Below are positions 1 through 7,100 of a stretch of 19,542 bases of DNA, piece by piece; position 1 is the first letter of the stretch, and each line of letters opens with the position of its first letter. Position numbers and translations under genes: made by a program. The notes under the pieces are model-generated. The model saw only the letters and a list, made by a program, of their open reading frames with translations, made no database searches and was not told where the DNA came from. Origin of the DNA: Euryarchaeota archaeon UBA33 (GTDB lineage: Archaea; Thermoplasmatota; E2; DHVEG-1); the NCBI GenBank assembly GCA_002506745.1, contig DAYE01000070.1:4666-24207 (forward strand), read 5' to 3'.

Positions 1-138
1 CTCCGACAAGCACTCTCCCATATTCAAGGTTTTCTAAAGGGTCACCGAAAGTATAAAATTATGTCACATCCAAGAAAAAAAATTACGCTAATCGGAAAAG
101 TTTCTCCAATCAATTTACAAGGACAAATAATGGGATAA
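1..138 (+). CDS. C-terminal fragment of an unknown protein
   Basis: The first reading frame is open from the window edge to a TAA at 136-138, giving 45 residues ending in GKVSPINLQGQIMG. The rest of the gene lies outside the window. The fragment is basic (HRKYK, HPRKK) and ends with a hydrophobic/glycine stretch. I do not recognise the family. It would converge on the minus-strand gene at 196-507. An open frame of 45 codons in A/T-rich DNA can arise by chance, so this is a tentative call. Confidence 0.4.
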   Translation, partial: LRQALSHIQGFLKGHRKYKIMSHPRKKITLIGKVSPINLQGQIMG

Positions 139-168
139 CACTAATTAGACTTCCAGTTAACCATCATA

Positions 169-183
169 AGAAAGAAAATAGAC
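169..183 (-). terminator. Possible T-rich terminator of the small membrane protein gene
   Basis: Just after the stop at 196, the minus strand reads a pyrimidine/T-rich run (TATTTTCTTTCTT). Runs of U without a needed hairpin are the usual archaeal termination signal. This is inferred from composition only. Confidence 0.3.
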
Positions 184-195
184 AAAGCGGAAAAA

Positions 196-507
196 TTACA
201 GGATCGCACTTGTGTTATTATTTGGATTACGAATGATTCTGAGAATCGCCAGGACAAAAATCCCGCCAATAATGATAATTCCCCATCGTAAAAGCTTTAA
301 TAATAGGATAGCCAATGTGATGAAAATGATTTGTGGGGATGGATTATCTTTATATTTTTGTCGAATTACCTCTAGATACGTAGTCTCAATATTGAGAGAT
401 GTTATCGTTGCGGATTGTGCTATTTTAACTTGCTCTGCGGTCACTGCTGGTAACATCAGAAGAAGCAATACAACCAACAGACTACCGCCAATTAAGGTTT
501 TTCTCAT
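196..507 (-). CDS. Small signal-peptide protein with one membrane segment
   Basis: A 103-residue protein of unknown function. Residues 1-24 form a classical signal peptide: MRK, a long Leu/Val core, then a small-residue cleavage site near AVTA/EQ. A second hydrophobic stretch at about residues 60-89 would be a membrane anchor, though it contains Lys71 and Arg74 in the middle. The short tail (RNPNNNTSAIL) is Asn-rich. If the signal is cleaved, about 35 residues face outside before the anchor. The start is supported by a strong SD (AGGAGGA, complement of 516-522) 8 bases ahead of the ATG and an A/T-rich TATA-like box at 546-553. No recognised domain. It is a single gene, divergent from the small ORF and ABC exporter to its right. 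Confidence 0.75.
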   Translation of the reverse strand: MRKTLIGGSLLVVLLLLMLPAVTAEQVKIAQSATITSLNIETTYLEVIRQKYKDNPSPQIIFITLAILLLKLLRWGIIIIGGIFVLAILRIIRNPNNNTSAIL

Positions 508-515
508 TTTATACG

Positions 516-553
516 TCCTCCTAATTTTTGTTATACATCACTAGCATTTAAAT
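516..553 (-). promoter_or_regulatory. Promoter and SD of the small membrane protein gene
   Basis: On the minus strand an ATTTAAAT box (546-553) lies about 40 bases ahead of the ATG. This would place transcription start near 525 with an untranslated leader of about 18 bases. The leader holds AGGAGGA at 516-522. Confidence 0.5.
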
Positions 554-690
554 GTTTTCGTAACAATATAAGTAAACAAGAGAAAGAAAAACAAATCATA
601 TGACTCATATAATAAAAGAAGAAGCACAACCGAAAACTATTTCAGGAGAGAATCGTAAAGACGCTCGGTAAGAGTTGTACAACAAGAGGT

Positions 691-724
691 TTTAAATATA
701 ACGCAGAAAACAGATAGCGAGGAG
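691..724 (+). promoter_or_regulatory. TATA box and SD ahead of the 39-codon ORF and ABC operon
   Basis: TTTAAATATA at 691-700 is a good archaeal TATA box. About 25 bases further on, near 720, transcription would start, and GAGGAG at 719-724 then lies 7 bases ahead of the ATG at 732. It is the best candidate promoter for both the small ORF and the ABC exporter genes behind it. No other clear TATA box is seen between 852 and 891. Between 554 and 690 I see nothing but A/T-rich spacer. Confidence 0.5.
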
Positions 725-731
725 CAACAAA

Positions 732-851
732 ATGTTGATCGTTGGTCAAGTATCAACCCCTGAGGAAGCAGCTGAGATCGAATTCATCGCAAAATCCTTT
801 ATTGTCGCACACCGAATAAAAGTGCTCGCCTCTAGTCTCGTCACAGGCTAA
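732..851 (+). CDS. 39-residue small protein or leader peptide ahead of an ABC exporter
   Basis: ATG at 732 opens a 39-residue frame ending with TAA at 849-851. The product starts MLIVGQVSTPEEAAEIEFIA and ends VLASSLVTG. It has no membrane segment, no cysteine and no recognised domain; the middle (PEEAAEIEFIAKSF) could form an amphipathic helix. A TATA box at 691-700 and an SD at 719-724 support expression. It ends 40 bases before the ABC ATPase ATG. Alternatives are a regulatory leader peptide, the remnant of a longer gene, or a chance ORF. Function unknown. Confidence 0.5.
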   Translation: MLIVGQVSTPEEAAEIEFIAKSFIVAHRIKVLASSLVTG

Positions 852-891
852 TATCCAATCAGCAACGTCCTATTTGATCGAGGGATAAAGA

Positions 892-1572
892 ATGTCAGAA
901 AACGTCATTGAAATCGATTCACTTACAAAAATCTACAAAACTGGAAAAACAGATTTCAAAGCATTAAATAATGTCGATTTGGAAATCCGGAAAGGCGACT
1001 TTGTCGCTATCATGGGTCCCTCAGGTTCAGGAAAAAGTACTCTGATGAACATTATCGGATGCTTAGATCGTCCGACATCAGGAACGATAATCGTCGATGG
1101 TGTGAATATCTCGACAGTGAGTGATAATGATCTCGCTGTTATTAGAGGACGAAAAATCGGCTTTATTTTTCAAAAATTCAATCTGATGCCAGCCATGACT
1201 GCACTACGAAATGTTTCATTACCCATGGTTTTTCTTGGAGGTTCCAAGGTTGACAGGGACCATCGTGCCTCTGAACTCCTTGGGAAGGTCGGGCTCACAA
1301 ACTGGGCGACCCATCGTCCCTCTGAGCTTTCTGGTGGACAACAACAACGAATCGCTATCGCACGAGCCCTCGTCAATAACCCTTCAATCATTCTCGCTGA
1401 CGAGCCAACAGGGAATCTGGATACAAAAACTGGCGAGCAGATCATGGAGCTCCTTGTTGCATTAAATCGAGAAGGGAAAACCATTTTGCTTGTTACCCAT
1501 GCCATCGCTTTGAAACGGTTTGCGAACAGGGTTATAAACATGCTTGATGGAGAAGTTTCGGAGGATACATGA
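892..1572 (+). CDS. ABC transporter ATP-binding protein, LolD/MacB family
   Basis: This 226-residue protein is a single nucleotide-binding domain of normal length for the LolD/MacB/FtsE group, which powers exporters of peptides, lipids or lipoproteins. Visible motifs in order are Walker A GPSGSGKST (42-50), Q-loop Gln94, signature LSGGQQQR (146-153), Walker B IILADE (166-171), D-loop GNLD (174-177) and the switch histidine in VTH (203). All key residues are present, so it should hydrolyse ATP at the cytoplasmic membrane face. The start is supported by GAGGGA about 8 bases upstream. Its stop overlaps the permease start by ATGA, so the two are translationally coupled. The substrate cannot be told from sequence. 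Confidence 0.93.
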   Translation: MSENVIEIDSLTKIYKTGKTDFKALNNVDLEIRKGDFVAIMGPSGSGKSTLMNIIGCLDRPTSGTIIVDGVNISTVSDNDLAVIRGRKIGFIFQKFNLMPAMTALRNVSLPMVFLGGSKVDRDHRASELLGKVGLTNWATHRPSELSGGQQQRIAIARALVNNPSIILADEPTGNLDTKTGEQIMELLVALNREGKTILLVTHAIALKRFANRVINMLDGEVSEDT

Positions 1573-2879
1573 TACGAGATATCTTTTCGATGGCTCTTGA
1601 TACCATGAAGTCCTATAAGATACGGACGTTTCTCACATTAATCGGGGTCATCATAGGTGTTGCTTCCGTTATCATGGTCACAACCGCTGGAAACTCCGTA
1701 AGTACTTTTATTGCAGAACAATGGAATCTCTTCAATCCAACCGGGATGGTCATTGGGATGGGGACGGGCGGAGCGGTACCACAGCTATCGATCCGATCCG
1801 TTGTGTTCACCACCAACGATGTAGAAAATATTCAGCGTTTACCATCGATGAAAACGGTTGCGCCCGTTGGTGTTGTTCCTGTTATCAAAATCTTAAAACG
1901 AGACGGGTTCCTCAAATGGGAGTCCAGACCCGGAGTAACAATGTACGCAAGTACAGAAGCGATCCTCGAAATCCTGAATATGGAATTAGAAGAAGGAACT
2001 ATGTTCCAAGAAGGAAAAAATGAGGTTGTGATCAGCAAAAACGTCGCTGAGGTATTTGGGAAAGACAAACCTTTGCAAATCGGTGATACCATTTATTTGC
2101 GACGAGTCGATGGAAAAACCCTTGATGCGAAAGTCGTTGGAATTCTTAAACAAAGTTCGAGCATTACTATGTTTAACACCCTAGGAACACCAGAGATTAT
2201 CTGCCCGGCAAAACCGTATTATTCAAGTTATTTCGGATCCAATGCCGGTTCTATCCTAAAACGTGTGACCGCCTACACGATTCTTCTCGCCGAAGCGACT
2301 GACACAAAGCAAGTCCAAGAAGCACAAAATCAAATATTAAACTACCTTAACGGCACAGGATCTGATGCAAGTCAATACAAAGACCAGAACTCTGATTTTG
2401 TGGTCATCACCCAACAGTACATCCTTGATCGTGTCGACAAAATCATGAGTGTTATCAGAACCTATATCACAGCGATCGCACTGATATCCCTGCTCATCGG
2501 TGGGGTTGGGATAGCGAACATCATGTTTGCGACCGTCACCGAAAGAACCAGGGAGATTGGTACGATGATGGCAGTAGGGGCGAAACGACGTGATATCCTA
2601 CAGCTATTCTTGTATCAATCCATGATCATCGGTCTGTTAGGTGGACTCACCGGGTGTATTCTTGGTGCGAGTGGAAGCTGGTTTGTCGTTGACCTCCTGA
2701 ACAATAGTATACAAAATCTCGGGGGAGCATTTAGTACCGGTTCAATTGCATTATCATACGCTCCAGAATGGTTCCTCATCGCAAGCATCGTCGGAATCCT
2801 TATCGGTATCGCTGCTGGGGTGCTCCCTGCACGGAAAGCAGCAAAGATGGACCCCGTGGTCGCACTCCGGTGGGAATAA
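1569..2879 (+). CDS. ABC transporter permease, MacB/LolC (FtsX-type) family
   Basis: This 436-residue membrane protein is the partner of the ATPase just upstream. It has one N-terminal membrane helix (about 21-40) and a large extracytoplasmic MacB periplasmic-core-like domain (about 45-290). Three C-terminal helices follow (about 298-322, 346-375, 401-419), the standard type VII exporter layout. Family motifs are GGVGIANIM (311-319), ERTREIGTMMAVGAKRRDI (325-343) and the closing LPARKAAKMDPVVALR. It starts inside the ATPase stop codon (ATGA overlap). Such transporters work as ATPase and permease dimers and move substrates mechanically from the outer leaflet or outside space. In bacteria they often use outer-membrane partners. 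None is encoded here, as expected for an archaeon, so this is probably a stand-alone exporter or extractor. Confidence 0.92.
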   Translation: MIRDIFSMALDTMKSYKIRTFLTLIGVIIGVASVIMVTTAGNSVSTFIAEQWNLFNPTGMVIGMGTGGAVPQLSIRSVVFTTNDVENIQRLPSMKTVAPVGVVPVIKILKRDGFLKWESRPGVTMYASTEAILEILNMELEEGTMFQEGKNEVVISKNVAEVFGKDKPLQIGDTIYLRRVDGKTLDAKVVGILKQSSSITMFNTLGTPEIICPAKPYYSSYFGSNAGSILKRVTAYTILLAEATDTKQVQEAQNQILNYLNGTGSDASQYKDQNSDFVVITQQYILDRVDKIMSVIRTYITAIALISLLIGGVGIANIMFATVTERTREIGTMMAVGAKRRDILQLFLYQSMIIGLLGGLTGCILGASGSWFVVDLLNNSIQNLGGAFSTGSIALSYAPEWFLIASIVGILIGIAAGVLPARKAAKMDPVVALRWE

Positions 2880-2888
2880 CGTTCTTTT

Positions 2889-3059
2889 TTACTGAGTAGA
2901 CGGAGCCTGTTTTTTCTCCATCGCCTCGATTTTTTCAAGCTCTTCCCGGATAAACCGCAATGCTTTCTCCTTATCAGGACCAAGACCAACCGCATCAGGG
3001 CTGATCTCGTTTTTCTTCAGCTGTCTTAACCATCGCTCCAACACCTGTTTTTGATCCAT
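2889..3059 (-). CDS. 56-residue soluble protein of unknown function
   Basis: The minus strand from ATG at 3059 to TAA at 2889 encodes 56 residues, beginning MDQKQVLERWLRQLKKNEIS and continuing with PDAVGLGPDKEKALRFIREE. It is highly charged with no membrane segment or cysteine. It should be mostly helical: two amphipathic helices around a PDAVGLGPDKE turn, ending in a Lys/Gln-rich tail. The start is well supported. GAGGTGAG (complement of 3065-3072) lies 5 bases ahead and a TTAATATA box (3098-3105) sits at promoter distance. It converges on the permease with a 9-base gap. No family recognised. Confidence 0.65.
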   Translation of the reverse strand: MDQKQVLERWLRQLKKNEISPDAVGLGPDKEKALRFIREELEKIEAMEKKQAPSTQ

Positions 3060-3178
3060 AGATGCTCACCTCATCTGAGACCATATCGTTTGTGATGTAT
3101 ATTAACCCATAGATTTAATGAGAAAAAAAAGTTAAATACAGAAAAAGAATATCATAATAAGGAAAGGAGGAAGGAAGA
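3060..3178. promoter_or_regulatory. Divergent promoter region between two small genes
   Basis: Both directions carry clear signals. On the minus strand TTAATATA (3098-3105) and SD GAGGTGAG (3065-3072) serve the 56-residue gene. On the plus strand GTTAAATAC (3131-3139) and a strong AGGAGG (3165-3170) serve the 60-residue gene. The two TATA boxes are only about 30 bases apart, so shared regulation is possible. Confidence 0.5.
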
Positions 3179-3361
3179 ATGTCGTACTATTGGAAGAAAA
3201 ACGGTTCTCTTTATCATTGGCATCTTCAGTGTAGGGCAGTTCCTGTGTATGTACGGACCAACCCTGATTGGGAAATCAGTGAACAACGACCGAATGATAA
3301 AGAACGCTGTAGAGAATGCCTCGAGAAAGATATCGCATTGAAGATAAAGCAGAAGATGTAA
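3179..3361 (+). CDS. 60-residue putative zinc-binding protein
   Basis: The protein carries His15-x2-Cys18 near the start and Cys44-x2-Cys47 near the end, a plausible single zinc site of the HxxC...CxxC kind. His13 is a spare ligand. The aromatic N-terminus (MSYYWKKNGSLYHWHLQC) and the central Pro/Trp segment resemble small archaeal proteins with a YH-W...C...CxxC layout, whose function I do not know. There is no membrane segment; the C-terminal 13 residues are Lys-rich. A TATA box (3131-3139) and an AGGAGG 8 bases ahead of the ATG argue that it is real. It converges with the radical SAM gene with a 22-base gap. A role in nucleic-acid or protein binding is only a guess. Confidence 0.75.
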   Translation: MSYYWKKNGSLYHWHLQCRAVPVYVRTNPDWEISEQRPNDKERCRECLEKDIALKIKQKM

Positions 3362-3383
3362 GGAAGAAACCATCAGAGAATGA

Positions 3384-4994
3384 TCAATCCTCTTCTGCTA
3401 CAGATTTATTCAAAGGCAGATTCAGCATGACTCTCTTCAATTTTTTCTTGGTATGGTAATCATAGACCACATTGATCTTTCGTCCGGTGAACGGATTGTA
3501 TCCGGTCCAATACATGCAAGAGGAGATCGTCATGGGGGTCGGGGTAAACAGCTGGAACTGCTCAATGTTCTCCAGATGCCTTTTTTTGATGATGTCATGT
3601 AAGTAGATTACCTCACTGAGAGTATCACCGGGGTGACCGATCATAAAATAGTATCGTAACCCTTGTTTTTTCCGTTGGTTTATTGCAGTAAAGTATGATA
3701 AAAACTCATCGAACCGTCTGTTATCCTTCCCCATTAAACTGACGACGTTATTTGAAAAATGCTCAGGGGCGATCTTCAGACAACCTGAGATATGATGGTC
3801 AGATATCTCCTTTATGTATTCTCTGCTCTCCAGTGCGAGATCGTAGCGGATGCCACTTCTGATGAAAATTTTTTTCACTCCGTCAATCTGTCGAGCTTTA
3901 CGTAACAATGAAATGAGACGTTTATGGGTTTTATCCAACTGTGGACACTGTATACAGGTTTCTGAACATGAGGTAGTCAATCCTGGACGAGTACAGACCA
4001 TAGCATACATGTTTGAGGATGGACCTACAAGATCATCGATATATCCTTTGAATCCAGGGTATGTTGTCAATCGTCTGATCTCCTCAATGATGTTTGTCTC
4101 AGACCGTGAAATAATTCGATTCCCCTGATGAAGCGACAGGGAACAAAAATTACATGCACCGATACATCCTCTGTGGATCACTACGGAGAACTTCCCCATT
4201 TTTAACAAGGATTTTGGATGTAGTTTCCTTGAGTAATTTAATGAATAGATCCAATCCAAATCCTTGGCAGTATACTCTGGGTATTTGTACTGGACAACAT
4301 AACTGTTCGTATACTCCTGTGCGAGGTTTTTGTCATTTGAAAACTTCATCTGCATCGAACAGAATTTCGCTTTATCCTCCACAGCCTCCTTAAAAGAGGG
4401 AAGAAGTTCAAAGGTTGAATCAAGATCTTTCCGAAGAATGCATGTTCCTTGTATTCCAACTAACTCCTTTCCCTGTTGTAACCGCTCAGCAATCTCAAGA
4501 ATCTGTTTCTCCCCATTCCCATAAACAAGGATATGTGCCCGTGAATCAAGCAAGATACTCCGTCGTATGTTGTTATCCCAATAATCATAATGCGCAAAAC
4601 GTCGCAAGGACGCCTCAATACCACCAATGACAATCACGCTGGATTTGAAGTATTGCTTCAGTTTGTTACAATAATAGATGACTGCACGGTCCGGTAGTTT
4701 TGTCGCATCACTGTATTTATCTTCAACGCGTTTTCGTTTCAGGGGAGTGTAGTTATGAACCATACTATCGATAGAACCAGATGTCACCCCAAAACAGAGA
4801 CGAGGGACTCCAAACTTCGTATAGTGGTCCTGTGTTTCTGGTTTCTCGATGATACCGACCCGATATCCTTTCGCATCAAGTACTTTTGCGATAACACCGG
4901 CAGGCGAGAGCGGATGATCATCGTAATACTCCCCGGTGATAAGGATGATATCCAGATTATTTTCCGTCTTTGTTATCATACTTTGGTCTCTCAT
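3384..4994 (-). CDS. ygiQ: YgiQ-family radical SAM protein
   Basis: This 536-residue protein matches the YgiQ family along its length. The N-terminal domain (about 15-250) begins DIILITGEYYDDHPLSPAGV. The radical SAM core follows, with the 4Fe-4S motif HRGCIGACNFC (Cys277, Cys281, Cys284). A second cysteine group follows at Cys334, Cys343, Cys347 and Cys350 (SCSETCIQC), then the conserved GVKKIFIRSGIRYDL and LKIAPEH segments and a C-terminal YgiQ extension. The family has no proven reaction; these proteins are expected to reduce S-adenosylmethionine to start a radical reaction in the cytoplasm. Bacterial members are longer (about 600-740), so this is a compact version. The start is set by AGGAG about 7 bases upstream (complement of about 5001-5005); Met6 is an alternative. 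It is divergent from surE. Confidence 0.9.
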   Translation of the reverse strand: MRDQSMITKTENNLDIILITGEYYDDHPLSPAGVIAKVLDAKGYRVGIIEKPETQDHYTKFGVPRLCFGVTSGSIDSMVHNYTPLKRKRVEDKYSDATKLPDRAVIYYCNKLKQYFKSSVIVIGGIEASLRRFAHYDYWDNNIRRSILLDSRAHILVYGNGEKQILEIAERLQQGKELVGIQGTCILRKDLDSTFELLPSFKEAVEDKAKFCSMQMKFSNDKNLAQEYTNSYVVQYKYPEYTAKDLDWIYSLNYSRKLHPKSLLKMGKFSVVIHRGCIGACNFCSLSLHQGNRIISRSETNIIEEIRRLTTYPGFKGYIDDLVGPSSNMYAMVCTRPGLTTSCSETCIQCPQLDKTHKRLISLLRKARQIDGVKKIFIRSGIRYDLALESREYIKEISDHHISGCLKIAPEHFSNNVVSLMGKDNRRFDEFLSYFTAINQRKKQGLRYYFMIGHPGDTLSEVIYLHDIIKKRHLENIEQFQLFTPTPMTISSCMYWTGYNPFTGRKINVVYDYHTKKKLKRVMLNLPLNKSVAEED

Positions 4995-5074
4995 AGAATG
5001 CTCCTATTTAAATGTACAACAAGCATCCCTTCTACTGGAAAGGTTCATTAAGCCCCTGTTTTTTTCCGTTGCCG

Positions 5075-5866
5075 ATGACCGACATCCTTGTGACGAACGA
5101 TGATGGTTACAAATCAACAGGGTTTGTAAGCTTGATAAAGGAACTTTCAAAGCACTATTCGGTGACCGCTATTGTACCTGACCGCGGACGAAGCTGGATT
5201 GGGAAAGCGATCACCACAAAAAAGGAACTGAAAATAAAAAAAATAACCTACGATGGCGTTGAAATGTTTCTCCTAAATGGAACCCCAGCAGATTGTGTAC
5301 AAATAGGATTATACGACATTGTTACAGTACGACCAAAAATGATTATCTCAGGGATAAATATTGGGCTAAACATCGGAAAAGCAAGGACACTGAGTTCCGG
5401 CACAATCGGGGCAGCAATTGAAGGGGCTATCGATGGTGTCCGATCCCTTGCTTCATCGCTCTCCATCCCTGTTAATCTCCGTGATAAAAAAACAGATTTT
5501 TATACCACAAAAAATAACACGCTCTTTGAGAACGCTGCGAAAATCACTACAAAAGTAACCAGCATTATCATGAATAAAGCGTTCCGGGATGTTGATCTTT
5601 TTTCGCTGAACATCCCTTTCGAAGCTACTGTTTCAACTCCTCTCGAGATCACAACACTTTTTAACACACGATATGGTAGACTGTTCCATAAAACGGGAAA
5701 AAAGTTTGTTCGTCGGACACCTCCAATACAATTCAAGAACATGGAGGAAAAATCTGATCTGAAAGCATTAAATGAAGGAAAAATCTCACTCACACCGATG
5801 AGCATCTCATTTTCTGCCCCTCAATTACTTCAAAACGTCGAACAGACGTTCCAACAAGAATGGTAA
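5075..5866 (+). CDS. surE: 5'/3'-nucleotidase SurE
   Basis: SurE removes phosphate from 5'- and 3'-nucleoside monophosphates using a divalent metal. Starting at the ATG at 5075 gives 263 residues beginning MTDILVTNDDGY, the family N-terminus. The frame is open further upstream to an ATG at 5012, but those 21 residues match nothing in the family. Metal-site residues are Asp9 and Asp10 (TNDDG), Ser40 (PDRGRS) and Asn95 (SGIN). NGTPADC (68-74) and TLSSGTIGAAIEGA (106-119) are further family motifs, and the end (KISLTPMSISF) matches the usual closing strand. The only clear TATA-like box, TATTTAAATG (5004-5013), lies about 65 bases ahead of the ATG, and no strong SD is seen. It converges with the antiporter gene with a 14-base gap. 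Confidence 0.92.
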   Translation: MTDILVTNDDGYKSTGFVSLIKELSKHYSVTAIVPDRGRSWIGKAITTKKELKIKKITYDGVEMFLLNGTPADCVQIGLYDIVTVRPKMIISGINIGLNIGKARTLSSGTIGAAIEGAIDGVRSLASSLSIPVNLRDKKTDFYTTKNNTLFENAAKITTKVTSIIMNKAFRDVDLFSLNIPFEATVSTPLEITTLFNTRYGRLFHKTGKKFVRRTPPIQFKNMEEKSDLKALNEGKISLTPMSISFSAPQLLQNVEQTFQQEW

Positions 5867-5880
5867 ATCAAACAATTTAT

Positions 5881-7020
5881 CTATACGACGAAAAAGAACG
5901 CAATCGCGATGATAGAATACACGCTGATCAACTGTGCTCCTTCTAACCAATTGCATCTTCCATCAGCAGACAGATAGTTCACAATTAAGACTGCCAGGAT
6001 TACCGCAAGGATTTCAAAGGGAGTAAACACAAGCGTGAAACCAAAATTAAATACCTGGCTTATCAGCATCAGGATTGGGACGACGAACAACGCTATCTGT
6101 ATTGCGCTGCTTAGTCCAATCTCGATAGAGACGTCAAGCTTATTCTTCATAGAAAAATGAACAGCGGTTGATATCTCTGCGATATTCGTAATAATCGCAA
6201 TGACCACAAGACCGATAAACATTTGAGAAAGACCAATCGTTTGTGCTGTATGTTCAATGGTCCCCACAAGAATTTCAGATTCAAAGGTAACAACAATAAT
6301 GGCAATGAAAAGAATTAACGCAGCCAGACGACGGCTCATGGTCGGTCGTTCCTGGGTCGCTTTCATCTCATCGCTTGCGTCAAAAAGATCTTTATGGGTC
6401 CGTAAAGAAAAGAACAGCCCAGCGAGATAAATCAATGCCATAACAATAGCAACAGCGCTACTGAGAATCGAAATCTGCGGATTCTTCGGTGTCACTATCC
6501 CATAAACACTCGGGATCGCTAAGCCTGCTATGACGATAATCAGCATGGTTGAAGAGACCGCGATGGTCTCATTATTGAACCGTTGATTCTTGTAGCGGAG
6601 ACCACCGGCAAAAATACTGATCCCGACAAGAAGTAAAATATTCCCAATAATGCTGCCGATAATGGATGCTTGGACGACCTGTATTAAGCCAGCGTTCAAA
6701 GCCAAAATCGCGATGATCAACTCTATTGCGTTGCCAAAGGTAGCTGAAAAAAGACCACTGACCGTTGGATTTGTCTGCAGTGAAATTTCCTTTGTGGAAT
6801 ACCCCATTATTCGAGCAAGAGGAACGATAGCTATCACAGATGTGATGAAAATAACCGAGTCTTCCTTAGTAAAAAAATATAATAAAAGACTAATAGGAAT
6901 GAACACTAAAAGCAGATAAAATGTCTTTCCTATCCTTAGTTTTTGACGAATGGTTTTTTTAAGAGGAGGCGAATAGTAACCCTTAATTAGATTTCGACGT
7001 CCCACGATAAAAGGACTCAT
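5881..7020 (-). CDS. Calcium/cation:proton antiporter, CAX family
   Basis: CAX antiporters exchange cytoplasmic Ca2+ or other cations for protons across the membrane. I place the start at the ATG at 7020 (379 residues). The frame stays open to 7179, but that would run into the divergent ThiI-like gene and adds 53 residues unlike the family. About 11 membrane segments are visible. Both signature repeats are present: FGNAIELIIAILAL (acidic residue Glu100) and NIAEISTAVHFSMKNKLDVS (Glu282), the latter followed by SSAIQIALFV. A hydrophilic loop rich in acidic residues (about 207-227) separates the two halves, as is typical. No SD is seen; an A/T-rich element near 7043-7053 lies about 28 bases ahead of the ATG, suggesting a leaderless mRNA. 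The transported ion is inferred from the family. Confidence 0.9.
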   Translation of the reverse strand: MSPFIVGRRNLIKGYYSPPLKKTIRQKLRIGKTFYLLLVFIPISLLLYFFTKEDSVIFITSVIAIVPLARIMGYSTKEISLQTNPTVSGLFSATFGNAIELIIAILALNAGLIQVVQASIIGSIIGNILLLVGISIFAGGLRYKNQRFNNETIAVSSTMLIIVIAGLAIPSVYGIVTPKNPQISILSSAVAIVMALIYLAGLFFSLRTHKDLFDASDEMKATQERPTMSRRLAALILFIAIIVVTFESEILVGTIEHTAQTIGLSQMFIGLVVIAIITNIAEISTAVHFSMKNKLDVSIEIGLSSAIQIALFVVPILMLISQVFNFGFTLVFTPFEILAVILAVLIVNYLSADGRCNWLEGAQLISVYSIIAIAFFFVV

Positions 7021-7100
7021 ATGACTGGATATCACATCAAAGTATCTAAAATGTTTCGCCAGTGAAAAGTTAATGTATTTCCGTTTGATGTTGAAAAGTG

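Noticed and set aside
600..671. 23-codon ORF on the plus strand starting at ATG 600
   Set aside because: No SD and no promoter at the right distance, and no recognisable sequence. Better supported small ORF lies just downstream.
5012..5074. Upstream extension of surE from ATG 5012
   Set aside because: The 21 extra residues do not resemble SurE, whose family N-terminus is exactly the TDILVTNDDG at 5075. The extension also overlaps the promoter region of the divergent gene.
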